DNA of 64,000 nucleotides from Sciurus carolinensis (lineage: Eukaryota; Chordata; Mammalia; Rodentia; Sciuridae). Within the stretch, counting starts at the first letter, position 1. Each line of letters starts with the position of its first letter. This document shows, one piece after another, positions 1 to 13,520 of this stretch. The position numbers and the translations under genes were made by a program. Where the stretch lies: assembly GCF_902686445.1 (NCBI RefSeq), contig NC_062228.1:66506648-66570647 (forward strand), read 5' to 3'. The notes beneath the pieces were generated by a model. That model had not been told where the DNA came from. It saw only the letters and a list, made by a program, of their open reading frames with translations, and did no database searches.

Positions 1-1060
1 TCATGCCTTAGTGAGAGGACACATGAACCACATTCATCTGTTCAATGCCTTAATGAGAGGACACATGAACCCCATTCATCTGTCACTGACTTAGTGGGTG
101 GACACAGGAACCCCATTCATCTGTGCAATGCCTTAGTGAGACGACATGTGAACCCCCATCCATCTGTTCACTGCCTTAGTGAGAGGACACAAGAACGCCA
201 TTCATCTGTCACTGACTTAGTGGGTGGACACAGGAACCACCATTCATCTGTTCACTGCCTTAGTGAGAGGACACATGAACCACCTTCATCTGTTCACTGC
301 CTTAGTGAGAGGATACATGAACCACCTTCATCTGTTCACTGCCTTAGTGATAGGACACATGAACCACCTTCATCTGTTCACTGCCTTAGTGAGAGGACAC
401 ATGAACCACCTTCATCTGTTCACTGCCTTAGTGAGAGGACACATGAATCCCCCTTCTTCTGTTCACTGCCATAGTGATAGGACACATGAACCCCCATTCA
501 TCTGTGCACTGCCTTAGTGAGAGGACACATGAACCCCATTCATCTGTCACTGACTTAGTGGGTGGACACATGAACCACATTCATCTGTTCACTGCCTTAG
601 TGAGAGGACACATGAACCACCTTCATCTGTTCACTGCCTTAGTGAGAGGACACATGAACCACCTTCATCTGTTCACTGCCTTAGTGAGAGGACACATGAA
701 CCACCTTCATCTGTTCACTGCCATAGTGATAGGACACATGAACCCCCATTCATCTGTGCACTGCCATAGTGAGAGGACATATGAACCCCCATTCATCTGT
801 GCACTGCCTCAATGGGTGGACACAGAAACCCCATTCATCTGTTCACTGCCTTAGTGAGAGGACACATGAACCCCATTCATCTGTTTACTGCCTTAGTGAG
901 AGGACACATGAACCCCCTTCATCTGTTCACTGCCATAGTGAGAGGACACATGAACCCCATTCATCTATGCACTGCCTCAATGGGTGGACACAGAAACCCC
1001 ATTCATCTGTTCACTGCCTTAGTGAGAGGACACATGAACCCCATTCATCTGTTCACTAAC
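1..1060. repeat. Satellite block A1 (AGAGG-type, mostly 42 bp units)
   Basis: This block is dominated by units with GTGAGAGGACACATGAAC. Several neighbouring units are almost identical, for example between 240 and 470 and between 590 and 740, which suggests recent local duplication. Occasional GTGGGTGGACACAGGAAC units are mixed in. Confidence 0.8.
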
Positions 1061-2340
1061 TTAGTGGGTGGACATATGAACCCCCTTTCATCTTTCACTG
1101 CCTTAGTGGATGGACACATGACCCCTATTCATCTGTTCCTTGAGTTAGTGGGTGGAAACTAGAATCCCCATTCTTCGGTTCACTGCCTTAGTGGATGGAT
1201 ACATAAACCCCCATTCATTTGTTCAAACTTAGCGGGCGGATGCATGAACCCCCATTCATCTGTTCACTGTCATAGTGTGTGGACACATGAACCCCCATTC
1301 ATCTGATCACTGCCTCAGGAGGAGGACAGAGGAACCCCCATTCCTCTGTTCACTAACTTAATGAGTGGACACATGATCCACCATTAATCTGTTCACTGCC
1401 TTAGTGGATGGGCACATGAACCCCTACTCATCTGTTCACTGACTTAGTCGGTGGACATATGAACCCCCATTCATCTGTTCACTGCCTTAGAGGATGGACA
1501 AATGAACCCCTATTCATCTGTTCATTGACTTAGTGGGTGGACACAGGAACCACCAATCATTTGTTCACTAACTAGTCAGTGGACACAAGAACCCCATTCA
1601 TCTGTTCACTGCCTTAGTGGGTGTAATCAGGACCCCTGTTCATCTGTTCACTGACTTAATGGGTGGACATATGAACCCCATTCATCTCTTCACTACCTTA
1701 TGGGTGGACACATGAAGCCCCATTCATCTGTTCTCTAACTTAGTGGGTTGACACATGAACCCCATTCATCTGTTCACTGACTTAGTGAGTGGACAGATGA
1801 ACCCCCATGCATTTGTTCACTGCGTCAGTGAGTGGACACATGAACCCCCATTCATCTGTTCATTAACAGAGTGGTTGGACACATGAACCTCCACTCATCT
1901 GTTCACTGCCTAGTGGGTGGACACATGAACCCCCATTCATGTGTTCTCTGACTTATTGCCTGGATACAGGAACCTCCATTCATCTGTTCACTGACTAAGT
2001 GGGTGCACATATGAACCCCCTTTCATCTGTTCACTGACTTAGTGGGTGGACACATGAACCCCCATTCACCTGTTCACTGCATTAGTGGGTGCACACAAAC
2101 ACCCACTCATTTGTTCACTGACTTAATAGGTGGACACATGAACCCCGATTCATCTGTTCACTGACTTAGTGGGTGGACACATGAACCCCCGATCATCTTG
2201 TCTCTGCGTTAGTGGTGGACACATGAACCCACATTCATCTGTTCAGTGACTTAATGGGTGAAAACATGAACCCCCATTCATCTGTTCACTAAGTTAGTGG
2301 GCGGATGATGAACCCCAATTCATGCGTTCACTGCCTTAGT
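1061..2340. repeat. Satellite block B1 (GTGGGTGG-type, diverged 43 bp units)
   Basis: These are older-looking units with many private substitutions. The block begins with the same run of variants (units ending near 1,162 in a GGAAACTAGAATCC variant) that is seen again near 2,984 and 13,641. It is a partial copy of the longer B blocks. Confidence 0.75.
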
Positions 2341-2880
2341 GGGAGGACACATGAATCCCCATTCATGCGTTCACTGCCTTAGTGGGTGGACACATGAACC
2401 CCATTCATCTGTTCACTGCCTTAGTGAGAGGACACAGGAACCCCATTCATCTATGCACTGCCTTGGTATGTGGACACATGAAACCCATTCAACTGTTCAC
2501 TGCCTTAGTGGGTGGACACAGGAACCCCATTCATCTGTTCACTGCCTTAGTGAGAGGACACATGAACCCCATTCATCTGTTCACTGCCTTAGTGGGTGGA
2601 CACATGAACCCCATTAATCTATGCACTGCCTCAGTGGGTGGACACAGAAACCCCATTCATCTGTTCACTGCCTTAGTGAGAGGACACATGAACCCCATTC
2701 ATCTGTTCACTGCCTTAGTGGGTGGACACATGAACCCCATTCATCTATGCACTGCTTCAGTTGGTGGACACAGAAAACCCATTCATCTGTTCACTGACTT
2801 AGTGAGAGGACACATGAACCCCATTCATCTATGCACTGCCTTAGTGAGAGGACACATGAACCCCATTCATCTGTTCACTA
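2341..2880. repeat. Satellite block A2
   Basis: This is a short block rich in 42 bp AGAGG-type and CACAGGAAC-type units. Its order of variants is almost the same as in 13,090-13,640, so the two are higher-order copies. Confidence 0.7.
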
Positions 2881-5500
2881 ACTTAGTGGGTGGACATATG
2901 AACCCCCTTTCATCTTTCACTGCCTTAGTGGATGGACACATGACCCCTATTCTTCTGTTCATTGAGTTAGTGGGTGGAAACTAGAATCCCCATTCTTCGG
3001 TTCACTGCCTTAGTGGATGGATACATGAACCCCCATTCATTTGTTCAAATTTAGCGGGCGGATGCATGAACCCCCATTCATCTGTTCACTGTCTTAGTGT
3101 GTGGACACATGAACCCCCATTCATCTGATCACTGTCTCAGGAGGAGGACAGAGGAACCCCCATTCCTCTGTTCACTAACTTAATGAGTGGACACATGAAC
3201 CACCATTAATCTGTTCACTGCCTTAGTGGATGGGCACATGAACCCCTACTCATCTGTTCACTGACTTAGTCGGTGGACATGTGAACCCCCATTCATCTGT
3301 TCACTGCCTTAGAGGATGGCCAAATGAACCCCTATTCATCTGTTCATTGACTTAGTGGGTGGACACAGGAACCACCAATCATTTGTTCACTAACTAGTCA
3401 GTGGACACAAGAACCCCATTCATCTGTTCACTGCATTAGTGGGTGCACACAAACACCCACTCATTTGTTCACTGACTTAATAGGTGGACACATGAACCCC
3501 GATTCATCTGTTCACTGACTTAGTGGGTGGACACATGAACCCCTGTTCATTTCGTCTCTGCGTTAGTGGTGGACACATGAACCCACATTCATCTGTTCAC
3601 TAAGTTAGTGGGCGGATGTTGAACCCCCATTCATCTGTTCACTGCCTTAGTGGGAGGACACATGAATCCCCATTCATGCGTTCACTGACTTAGTGGGTGG
3701 ACACATGAATACCATTCATCAGTTCACTCCCTTAGTGGGTGGACACATGAACCCCCATTCATCTGTTCACTGACTTAGTGCGAGGAGAGATGAACCCCCA
3801 TTCATGTACTCACTGCCTTAGTGGGTGGATACATGAACCTCCATTCATATGTTCACTGACTTAATGGGTGGACACATGAACCTCCATTCATATGTTCACT
3901 GACATAGTGGGTGGACAGATGAACCTCCGTGCATTTTTTCACTGGGTCAGTGAGTGGACACAGGTACCCGCATTCACCGTTCACTTCGTCAGTTAGTGGA
4001 CACAGGATCCCCCATTCATCTGTTCACTGGCTTAGTGTGTGGATACATGAACCCCCATTCATATGTTCAATGACTTAATGGGTGGACATATGAACCCAAT
4101 TCATCTCTTCACTGCCTTATGGGTGGACACATGAACCCCTCTTCATATGTTTACTAACATATTGGGTGTACACATGAACCCCCATTCATCTGTTCACTTC
4201 CTTAGTGGTTGCACACATGAACCTCCATATATCTCTTCATGAATTAATGGGGGTTGACACATGAACCCCCATTCATTTGTTCACTGACTTAGTGGGCGGA
4301 CACATGAACCCCCATTCATATGTTCACTGCCTTAGTGGGTGGACACTGGAACCGCCATTCATTTGTTCACTGCTTTATTGGATGGAAATGGTATCCCCCA
4401 TTCATGTGTTCACTGCCTTAGTGGGTGGACACTGGAACCGCCATTCATTTGTTCACTGCTTTATTGGATGGACATGGTATCCCCCATTCATGTGTTCACT
4501 AACTTAGTGGGTGGACACATGAACCCCCATTCAACTGTTCACTGTCATAGTGGATGGACACATGAACCCCTATTCATTTGTTCACTGATACAGTGGGTGG
4601 ACACATTAACCCCCATTCATTTGTTCACTTCCTTAGTAGGTGGACACATGAGTCCCCATTCATCCGTTCCCTTCCTTAGTGACTGGACACATGAATCCCT
4701 ATTCATCTCTTCATTCCCTTAGTGGGTGGCCACAGAATCCCCATTCATATCTTCACTAACTTAGTGGATCGACAAATGAACCCCCATTCCTGTGTTCACT
4801 AACTTAGTCAGTGGACACATGAACCCGCATTAATCTGCTCACTAACTTCATGGGTAGACACATGAACTCTCATTCATCTGCTTACTGATGTAATGGGTGG
4901 ACACATGAACACCCATTCATCTGTTCACCGACTTAGTGGGTGGAACATGAACCCCCATTCATCTCTTCACTGCCTTAGTGGGTGGGCACATGAACCCCCA
5001 TTCATCTCTTCACTGCATTAGTGGGTAGACTCATGAACCCCCATTCATCTGTTCACTGCATTAGTTGGTGGACACATGAACTCACAATCATCAGTTTACT
5101 GCCTTAGTGTGTGGACTCATGAACCCCCATTCATCTGTTCACTGCCTTAGTGGGTGGGCAAATGAACCCCCATTCATCTGTTCACTGCATTAGTGGGTGG
5201 TCACATGAACCCCAATTCCTCTGTTCACTTCCTTAGGGGGTGGACACATGATCCCCCATCCATCTGTTCACTGACTTAATGGTGGAAATATGAACCCCCA
5301 TTCCTCTGTTCACAGACTTAGTGGGTGGACACTGAACCCCCATTAATCTGTTCCCTGCCTTAGTGGATGGACACATGAATCCCTATTCATCCATTCACTG
5401 CATTAGTGGGTGGACTCATGAACCCCCATTCATCTGTTCACTGCCTTAGTGGGTGGGCTAAGGAACCCCCATTCCTCTGTTCACTGCCTTAGTTGGTGGA
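2881..5500. repeat. Higher-order satellite copy 1 (B2)
   Basis: This is a diverged B block carrying diagnostic variant units: CAGATGAACCTCC followed by a GCATTTTTTCAC unit near 3,911, GGGGGTTGACACATG near 4,250, and ACTGGAACCGCC units near 4,345. The same variants recur in the same order near 9,816/10,160 and 14,909/15,250. Confidence 0.8.
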
Positions 5501-8500
5501 CACATGAACCCACATTCATTTATTCACTGCCTTGATGAGAGGACACAGGAACCCCCTTTATCTGTTCACTGCCTTAGTGAGAGGACACATGAAGCCCATT
5601 CATCTGTTCACTGCCTTAGTGAGAGGACACAGGAACCCCCTTCATCTGTTCACTGCCTTAGTGACACGACACATGACCCCCATTCATCTGTTCACTGCCT
5701 TAGTGGGTGGACACATGAACCCCCTTCATCTGTTCACTGACTTAGTGAGAGGACACAGGAACCCCCATTCATGTGTTCACTGCCTTAGTGGGTGGACACA
5801 TTAACCCCGTTCATCTGTTCACTGCCTTAGTGAGAGGACACATGAAGCCCATTCATCTGTTCACTGCCTTAGTGAGAGGACACATGAACCCCCTTCATCT
5901 GTTCACTGCCTTAGTGAGAGGACATATGAACCCCCATTCGTCTGTTCACTGCCTTAGTGAGAGTACATATGAACCCCCATTCATCTGTTCACTGCCTTAG
6001 TGAGAGGACACATGAACCCCCATTCATCTGTTCACTGCCTTAGTGAGAGGACACATGAACCCCCATTCATCTGTTCACTGCCATAATGAAAGGACACATG
6101 AACCCCCATTCATCTGTTCACTGCCATCATGAGAGGACACATGAACCCCCATTCATCTGTTCACTGCCATAATGAGAGGACACATGAACCACCATTCATC
6201 TGTTCACTGCCATAATGAGAGGACATATGAACCCCCATTCATCTGTTCACTGCCTTAGTGAGAGGACACATGAAGCCCCATTCATCTGTTCACTACCTTA
6301 GTGAGAGGACATATGAACCCCTATTAATCTATGCACTGCCTTAGTGGGTGGACACAGGAACCCCCATTCATCTGTGCACTGCCTTAGAGGGTGGACACAT
6401 GAACCCCCATTTGTCTGTTCACTGCCTTAGTGAGAGGACACTTGAACCCCCATTCATCTGTTCACTGCCTTAGTGAGAGGATCTTGAACCCCCATTCATC
6501 TGTTCACTGCCTTAGTGAGAGGACACATGAATCCGCATTCATCTGTTCACTGCCTTAGTGATAGGACACATGAACCCCCATTCATCTGTTCACTGCCATA
6601 GTGAGAGGACACATGAACACCCATTCATCTGTTCACTGCCTTAGTGGGTGGACACAGGAACCCCATTCTTCTGTGCAGGCCTTAGTGGGTGGACACAGGA
6701 ACCCCATTCATCTGTGCTCTGCCTTAGTGGGTGGACACAGGAACCCCATTCATCTGTGCAGGCCTTAGTGTGTGGACTCAGGAACCCCATTCATCTGTGC
6801 ACAGCTTAGTGGGTGGAAACAGGAACCGCATTCATCTGTGCAGGCCTTAGTGTGTGCACACAGGAACCGCATTCATCTGTGCACTGCCTTAGTGGGTGGC
6901 CACAGGAACCCGATTCATCTGTGCACTCCCTTAGTGGGTGTACACAAAAACCCCATTCATCTGTGCACTCCTTTAGTGGATTGACACATGAATCCCATTG
7001 TTCTGTGCACTGCCTTAGTGGGTGGACACAGCAACCCCATTCATCTGTGCAGGCCTTAGTGTGTGGACACAGGAACCCCATTCATCTGTGCACTGCATTA
7101 GTGGGTGTAGACAGGAACCCCATTCATCTGTACAGTGCCTTAGTGGGTGGACACATGAACCCCCATTCATCTGTTCACTTTCTTAGTGGTTGTACACATG
7201 AACCCCATTCTTCTGTTCACTGCCTCAGTGAGAGGACACATGACCCCCATTCTTCTGTTCACTGCCTTAGTGGGTGGAGAGAGGAACCCCATTCATCTGT
7301 GAAACCTTAGTGGGTGGACACGTGAACCCCATTCATTTGTTCACTTCCTTAGTGAGAGGACAGATGAACCCCATTAATGTGTGCAGTGCCTTAGTGAGAA
7401 AACAAATGAATCCCCATTCATCTATTCACTGCCCTAGTGGGTGGACACAGTATCCCCTATTTATCTGTGAACTGTCTTAGTGAGAGGACACATGAACCAC
7501 ATTCATCTGTTCACTGCCTTAGTGAGAGGACACATGAACCACATTCATCTGTTCACTGCCTTAGTGAGAGGACACATGAACCCCATTCAACTCTGCACTG
7601 CCTTAGTGGGTGGACACAGGAACCCCATTCATCTGTTCACTGCCTTAGTGATAGACCACATGAACCCCATTTTCTGTTCACTGCCTTAGTGAGAGGACAC
7701 ATGAACCCCCTTCATCTGTTCACTGCCTTAGTGAGAGGACATATGAACCCCCATTCATTTGGTCACTGCCTTAGTGAGAGGACATATGAACCCCCATTCA
7801 TCTGTTCACTGACTTAGTGGGTGGACACATGAACCCCCTTCATCTGTTCACTGCCTTAGTGAGAGGACACATGAACCCCCATTCATCTGTTCACTCCCTT
7901 AGTGGGTGGACACATGAACCCCCTTTATCTGTTCACTGCCTTAGTGTGGGGACACATGAACCCCCAATCATCTGTTCACTGCCTTAGTGATAGGACACAT
8001 GAACCCCATTCATTTGTTCACTGCCTTAGTGAGAGGACACATGAAGCCCCATTCATCTGTGTACTGCCTTAGTGAGAGGACACATGAACCCCCATTCATC
8101 TGTTCACTGCCTTAGTGAGTGGACACATGCACCCCCATTCATCTGTTCACTGCCTTAGTGGGTGGACACATGAACCCCCATTCGTCGGTTCATTGCCTTA
8201 GTGAGAGGACACATGAATCCCCTTCATCTGTTCACTGCCTTAGTGAGAGGACACAGGAATCCCCATTCATCTGTTCACTGCCTTAGTGAGAGTACATATG
8301 AACCCCCATTCATCTGTTCACTGCCTTAGTGAGAGGACATATGAACCCCCATTCATCTGTTCACTGCCTTAGTGGGTGGACACATGAACCCCATTCATCT
8401 CTTCAGTGCCTTAGTGAGAGGACACATGAACCCCATTCATCTGTTCACTGCCTTAGTGGGTGTACACATGAACTCCCATTCATCTGTTCACTGCCTTAGT

Positions 8501-8830
8501 TGGTGGACACATGAACCCCATTCATCTGTTAACTGCCTTAGTGAAAGGACACAGGAACCCCATTCATCTGTTCACTTCCTTAGTGGGTGGACACAGGAAC
8601 CCCAATCATCTGTTCACTGCCTTAGTGAGAGGACACATGAACCCCCATTATTCTGTTCACTGCCTTGGTCTGTGAACATAGGAACCCCATTCATCTGTGC
8701 ACTGCTGTAGTGGGTGGACAGAGGAACCCCATTCATCTGTGAAACCTTAGTGGGTGGACACAGGAACCCCATTCATTTGTTCACTTCCTTAGTGAGAGGA
8801 CACATGAACCCCATTCATCTGTTCACTGAC
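5501..8830. repeat. Satellite block A3 (large, homogeneous)
   Basis: This is the longest AGAGG-rich block. Between about 5,900 and 6,650 many consecutive units differ by only one or two bases, including a run of CATAATGAGAGG variants. From about 6,640 to 7,140 units of the CACAGGAACCCC and TGTGCAGGCCTTAG type dominate; some of these are shortened. Confidence 0.78.
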
Positions 8831-11690
8831 TTAGTCGGTGGACATATGAACCCCCATTCATCTGTTCACTGCCTTAGAGGATGGACAAATGAACCCCTAT
8901 TCATCTGTTCATTGACTTAGTGAGTGGACACAGGAGCCACCAATCATTTGTTCACTAACTAGTCAGTGGACACAAGAACCCCATTCATCTGTTCACTGCC
9001 TTAGTGGGTGTAATCAGGACCCCTGTTCATCTGTTCACTGACTTAATGGGTGGACATATGAACCCCATTCATCTCTTCACTACCTTATGGGTGGACACAT
9101 GAACCCCCATTCATCTGTTCATTAACAGAGTGGTTGGACACATGAACCTCCACTCATCTGTTCACTGCCTAGTGGGTGGACACATGAACCCCCATTCATG
9201 TGTTCTCTGACTTATTGCCTGGATACATGAACCTCCATTCATCTCTTCACTGACTTAGTGGGTGCACATATGAACCCCCTTTCATCTGTTCACTGACTTA
9301 GTGGGTGGACACATGAACCCCCATTCACCTGTTCACTGCATTAGTGGGTGCACACAAACACCCACTCATTTGTTCACTGACTTAATAGGTGGACACATGA
9401 ACCCCGATTCATCTGTTCACTGACTTAGTGGGTGGACACATGAACCCCCGTTCATTTCGTTTCTGCGTTAGTGGTGGACACATGAACCCACATTCATCTG
9501 TTCACTAAGTTAGTGGGCGGATGATGAACCCCCATTCATCTGTTCACTGCCTTAGTGGGAGGACACATGAATCCCCATTCATGCGTTCACTGACTTAGTG
9601 GGTGGACACATGAATACCATTCATCAGTTCACTCCCTTAGTGGGTGGACACATGAACCCCCATTCATCAGTTCACTGACTTAGTGCGAGGAGAGATGAAC
9701 CCCCATTCATGTACTCACTGCCTTAGTGGGTGGATACATGAACCTCCATTCATATGTTCACTGACTTAATGGGTGGACACATGAACCTCCATTCATGTGT
9801 TCATTGACATAGTGGGTGGACAGATGAACCTCCATGCATTTTTTCACTGGGTCAGTGAGTGGACACATGTACCCGCATTCATCCGTTCACTTCGTCAGTT
9901 AGTGGACACAGGATCCCCCATTCATCTGTTCACTGGCTTAGTGTGTGGATACATGAACCCCCATTCATATGTTCAATGACTTAATGGGTGGACATATGAA
10001 CCCAATTCATCTCTTCACTGCCTTATGGGTGGACACATGAACCCCTCTTCATATGTTTACTAACATATTGGGTGTACACATGAACCCCCATTCATCTTTT
10101 CAGTTCCTTAGTGGTTGCACACATGAACCTCCATATATCTCTTCATGAATTAATGGGGGTTGACACATGAACCCCCATTCATTTGTTCACTGATTTAGTG
10201 GGCGGACACATGAACCCCCATTCATATGTTCACTGCCTTAGTGGGTGGACACTGGAACCGCCATTCATTTGTTCACTGCTTTATTGGATGGAAATGTTAT
10301 CCCCCATTCATGTGTTCACTAACTTAGTGGGTGGACACTGGAACCGCCATTCATTTGTTCACTGCTTTATTGGATGGACATGGTATCCCCCATTCATGTG
10401 TTCACTAACTTAGTGGGTGGACTCATGAACCCCCATTCAACTGTTCACTGCCATAGTGGATGGACACATGAACCCCATTCATTTGTTCACTGATACAGTG
10501 GGTGGACACATTAACCCCCATTCATTTGTTCACTTCCTTAGTAGGTGGACACATGAGTCCCCATTCATCCGTTCCCTTCCTTAGTGACTGGACACATGAA
10601 TCCCTATTCATCTCTTCATTCCCTTAGTGGGTGGCCACAGAATCCCCATTCATATCTTCACTAACTTAGTGGATCGACAAATGAACCCCCATTCCTGTGT
10701 TCACTAACTTAGTCGGTGGACACATGAACCCGCATTAATCTGCTCACTAACTTCATGGGTAGACACATGAACTCTCATTCATCTGCTTACTGATGTAATG
10801 GGTGGACACATGAACACCCATTCATCTGTTCACCGACTTAGTGGGTGGAACATGAACCCCCATTCATCTCTTCACTGCCTTAGTGGGTGGGCACATGAAC
10901 CCCCATTCTTCGGTTCACTGCATTAGTGGGTAGACTCATGAACCCCCATTCATCTGTTCACTGCATTAGTTGGTGGACACATGAACTCACAATCATCAGT
11001 TTACTGCCTTAGTGTGTGGACTCATGAACCCCCATTCATCTGTTCACTGCCTTAGTGGGTGGGCAAATGAACCCCCATTCATCTGTTCACTGCATTTGTG
11101 GGTGGTCACATGAACCCCAATTCCTCTGTTCACTTCCTTAGGGTGTGGACACATGATCCCCCATCCATCTGTTCACTGACTTAATGGTGGAAACATGAAC
11201 CCCCATTCCTCTGTTCACAGACTTAGTGGGTGGACACTGAACCCCCATTAATCTGTTACCTGCCTTAGTGGGTGGACACATGAATCCCTATTCATCCATT
11301 CACTGCATTAGTGGGTGGACTCATGAACCCCCATTCATCTGTTCACTGCCTTAGTGGGTGGGCTAATGAACCCCCATTCATCTGTTCACTGCATTAGTGG
11401 GTGGACACATGAACCCCCAATCATAAGTTCACTGCCTTAGTGGGTTGTCACATGAACCCCAATTCCTCTGTTCACTTCCTTAGGGGGTGGACACATGAAC
11501 CCCCATCCATCTGTTCACTGACTGAATGGTGGAAACATGAACCCCCATTCCTCTGTTCACTGACTTAGTGGGTGGACACAGGAACCCCCATTCATGTGTT
11601 CACTAACTTAGTGGGTGGACATGAATCCCCATTAATCTGTTCCCTGCCTTAGCGGGTGGAACATGAACCCCTATTCATCTATGCACTGCC
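8831..11690. repeat. Higher-order satellite copy 2 (B3)
   Basis: It carries the same ordered set of variant units as copy 1, shifted by about 5,906 bp (4,277 matches 10,183; 3,911 matches 9,816). Confidence 0.8.
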
Positions 11691-13520
11691 TTTGTGGGTG
11701 GACACAGAAACCCCATTTATCTGTTCACTGCCTTAGTGAGAGGACACATGAACCCCATTCATCTATGCACTGCCTTAGTGAGAGGACACATGAACCCCAT
11801 TCATCTGTTCACTAACTTAGTGGGTGGACATATGAACCCCCTTTCATCATTCACTGCCTTAGTGAGAGGACACATGAACCCCATTCATCTGTTCACTGCC
11901 TTAGTGGGTGGACACATGAACTCCATTCATCTGTGCACTGCCTTAGTGGGTGGACACATGAACCCCATTCATCTGTTCACTGCCTTAGTGGGTGGACACA
12001 GAAACCCCATTCATCTGTGCACTGCCTTAGTGAGAGGACACATGAACCCCCATTCATCTGTTCACTGCCTTAGTGAGAGGACACATGAATTCCCATTCAT
12101 CTGTTCACTGCCTTAGTGGGTGGACACAGGAACCCCATTCATCTGTGCACTGCCTTAGTGAGAGGACACATGAACCCCCATTCATCTGTTCACTGCCTTA
12201 GTGAGAGGACACATGAATTCCCATTCACCTGTTCACTGCCTTAGTGAGAGGACACATGAACCCCCATTCATCTGTGCACTGCCTTTTGAGAGGACATATG
12301 AACCCCTTTCATCTGTTCACTGCCTTAGTGGGTCGACACAGGAACCCCATTCATCTGTGCACTGCCTTAGTGGGTGGACACAGGAACCCCTTTCATCTGT
12401 GCAGGCCTTAGTGGATGGACAAGGAACCCCCATTCATCTGTGCAGTGCCTTAATGGGTAGACACAGGAACCCCATTCATCTGTGCAGGCCTTAGTGGATG
12501 GACAAGGAACCCCCATTCATCTGTGCACTGACTTAGTGGGTGGACACAGGAACCCCATTCACGTGTGCAGGCCTTAGTGTGTGGACACAGGAACCCCATT
12601 CATCTGTTCACTGCCTCAGTGGGTGGACACAGGACCCCCATTCATGTGTGCACTGCCTTAGTCGGTGTACCCAGGAACCCCATTCATCTGTGCACTGCCT
12701 TAGTGGGTGGACACATGAACCCCATTCATCTGTGCACTGCCTTAGTGTGTGGACACATGAACCCCATTCATCTGTTCACTGCCTTAGTGGGTGTACACAT
12801 GAACCCCCAGTCATCTGTTCACTGCCTTAGTTGGTGGACACATGAACCCCATTCATCTGTTAACTGCCTTAGTGAGAGGACACAGGAACCCCATTCATCT
12901 GTTCACTGCCTTAGTGGGTGGACACAGGAATCCCAATCATCTGTTCACTGCCTTAGTGAGAGGACACATGAACCCTCATTCTTCTGTTCACTGCCGTCGT
13001 CTGTGAACATAGGAACCCCATTAATCTGTGCACTGCCGTAGTGGGTGGAGAGAGGAACCACATTCATCTGTGAAACCTTAGTGGGTGGACACATGAACCC
13101 CATTCATGTCTTCACTGCCTTAGTGAGAGGACACATGAACCCCATTCATCTATGCACTGCCTTGGTGTGTGGACACATGAAGCCCATTCAACTGTTCACT
13201 GCCTTAGTGGGTGGACACAGGAACCCCATTCATCTGTTCACTGCCTTAGTGAGAGGACACATGAACCCCATTCATCTGTTCACTGCCTTAGTGAGAGGAC
13301 ACATGAACCCCATTCATCTATGCACTGCCTTAGTGAGAGGACACATGAACCCCATTCATCTGTTCACTGCCTTAGTGGGTGGACACATGAACCCCATTCA
13401 TCTATGCACTGCCTCAGTGGGTGGACACAGAAACCCCATTCATCTGTTCACTGCCTTAGTGAGAGGACACATGAACCCCATTCATCTATGCACTGCCTTA
13501 GTGAGAGGACACATGAACCC
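11691..13520. repeat. Satellite block A4
   Basis: This is an AGAGG/CACAGGAAC-rich block between higher-order copies 2 and 3. Its right part, 13,090-13,640, closely matches 2,382-2,984. Confidence 0.75.

Noticed and set aside
94..2984. Open frames of 90-200 codons with a repeating GGHMNPIHLFTALV-like peptide
   Set aside because: They follow from a 42 bp (14-codon) satellite period, are open in more than one frame, start and stop where 43 bp units shift the frame, and have no promoter or splice context.
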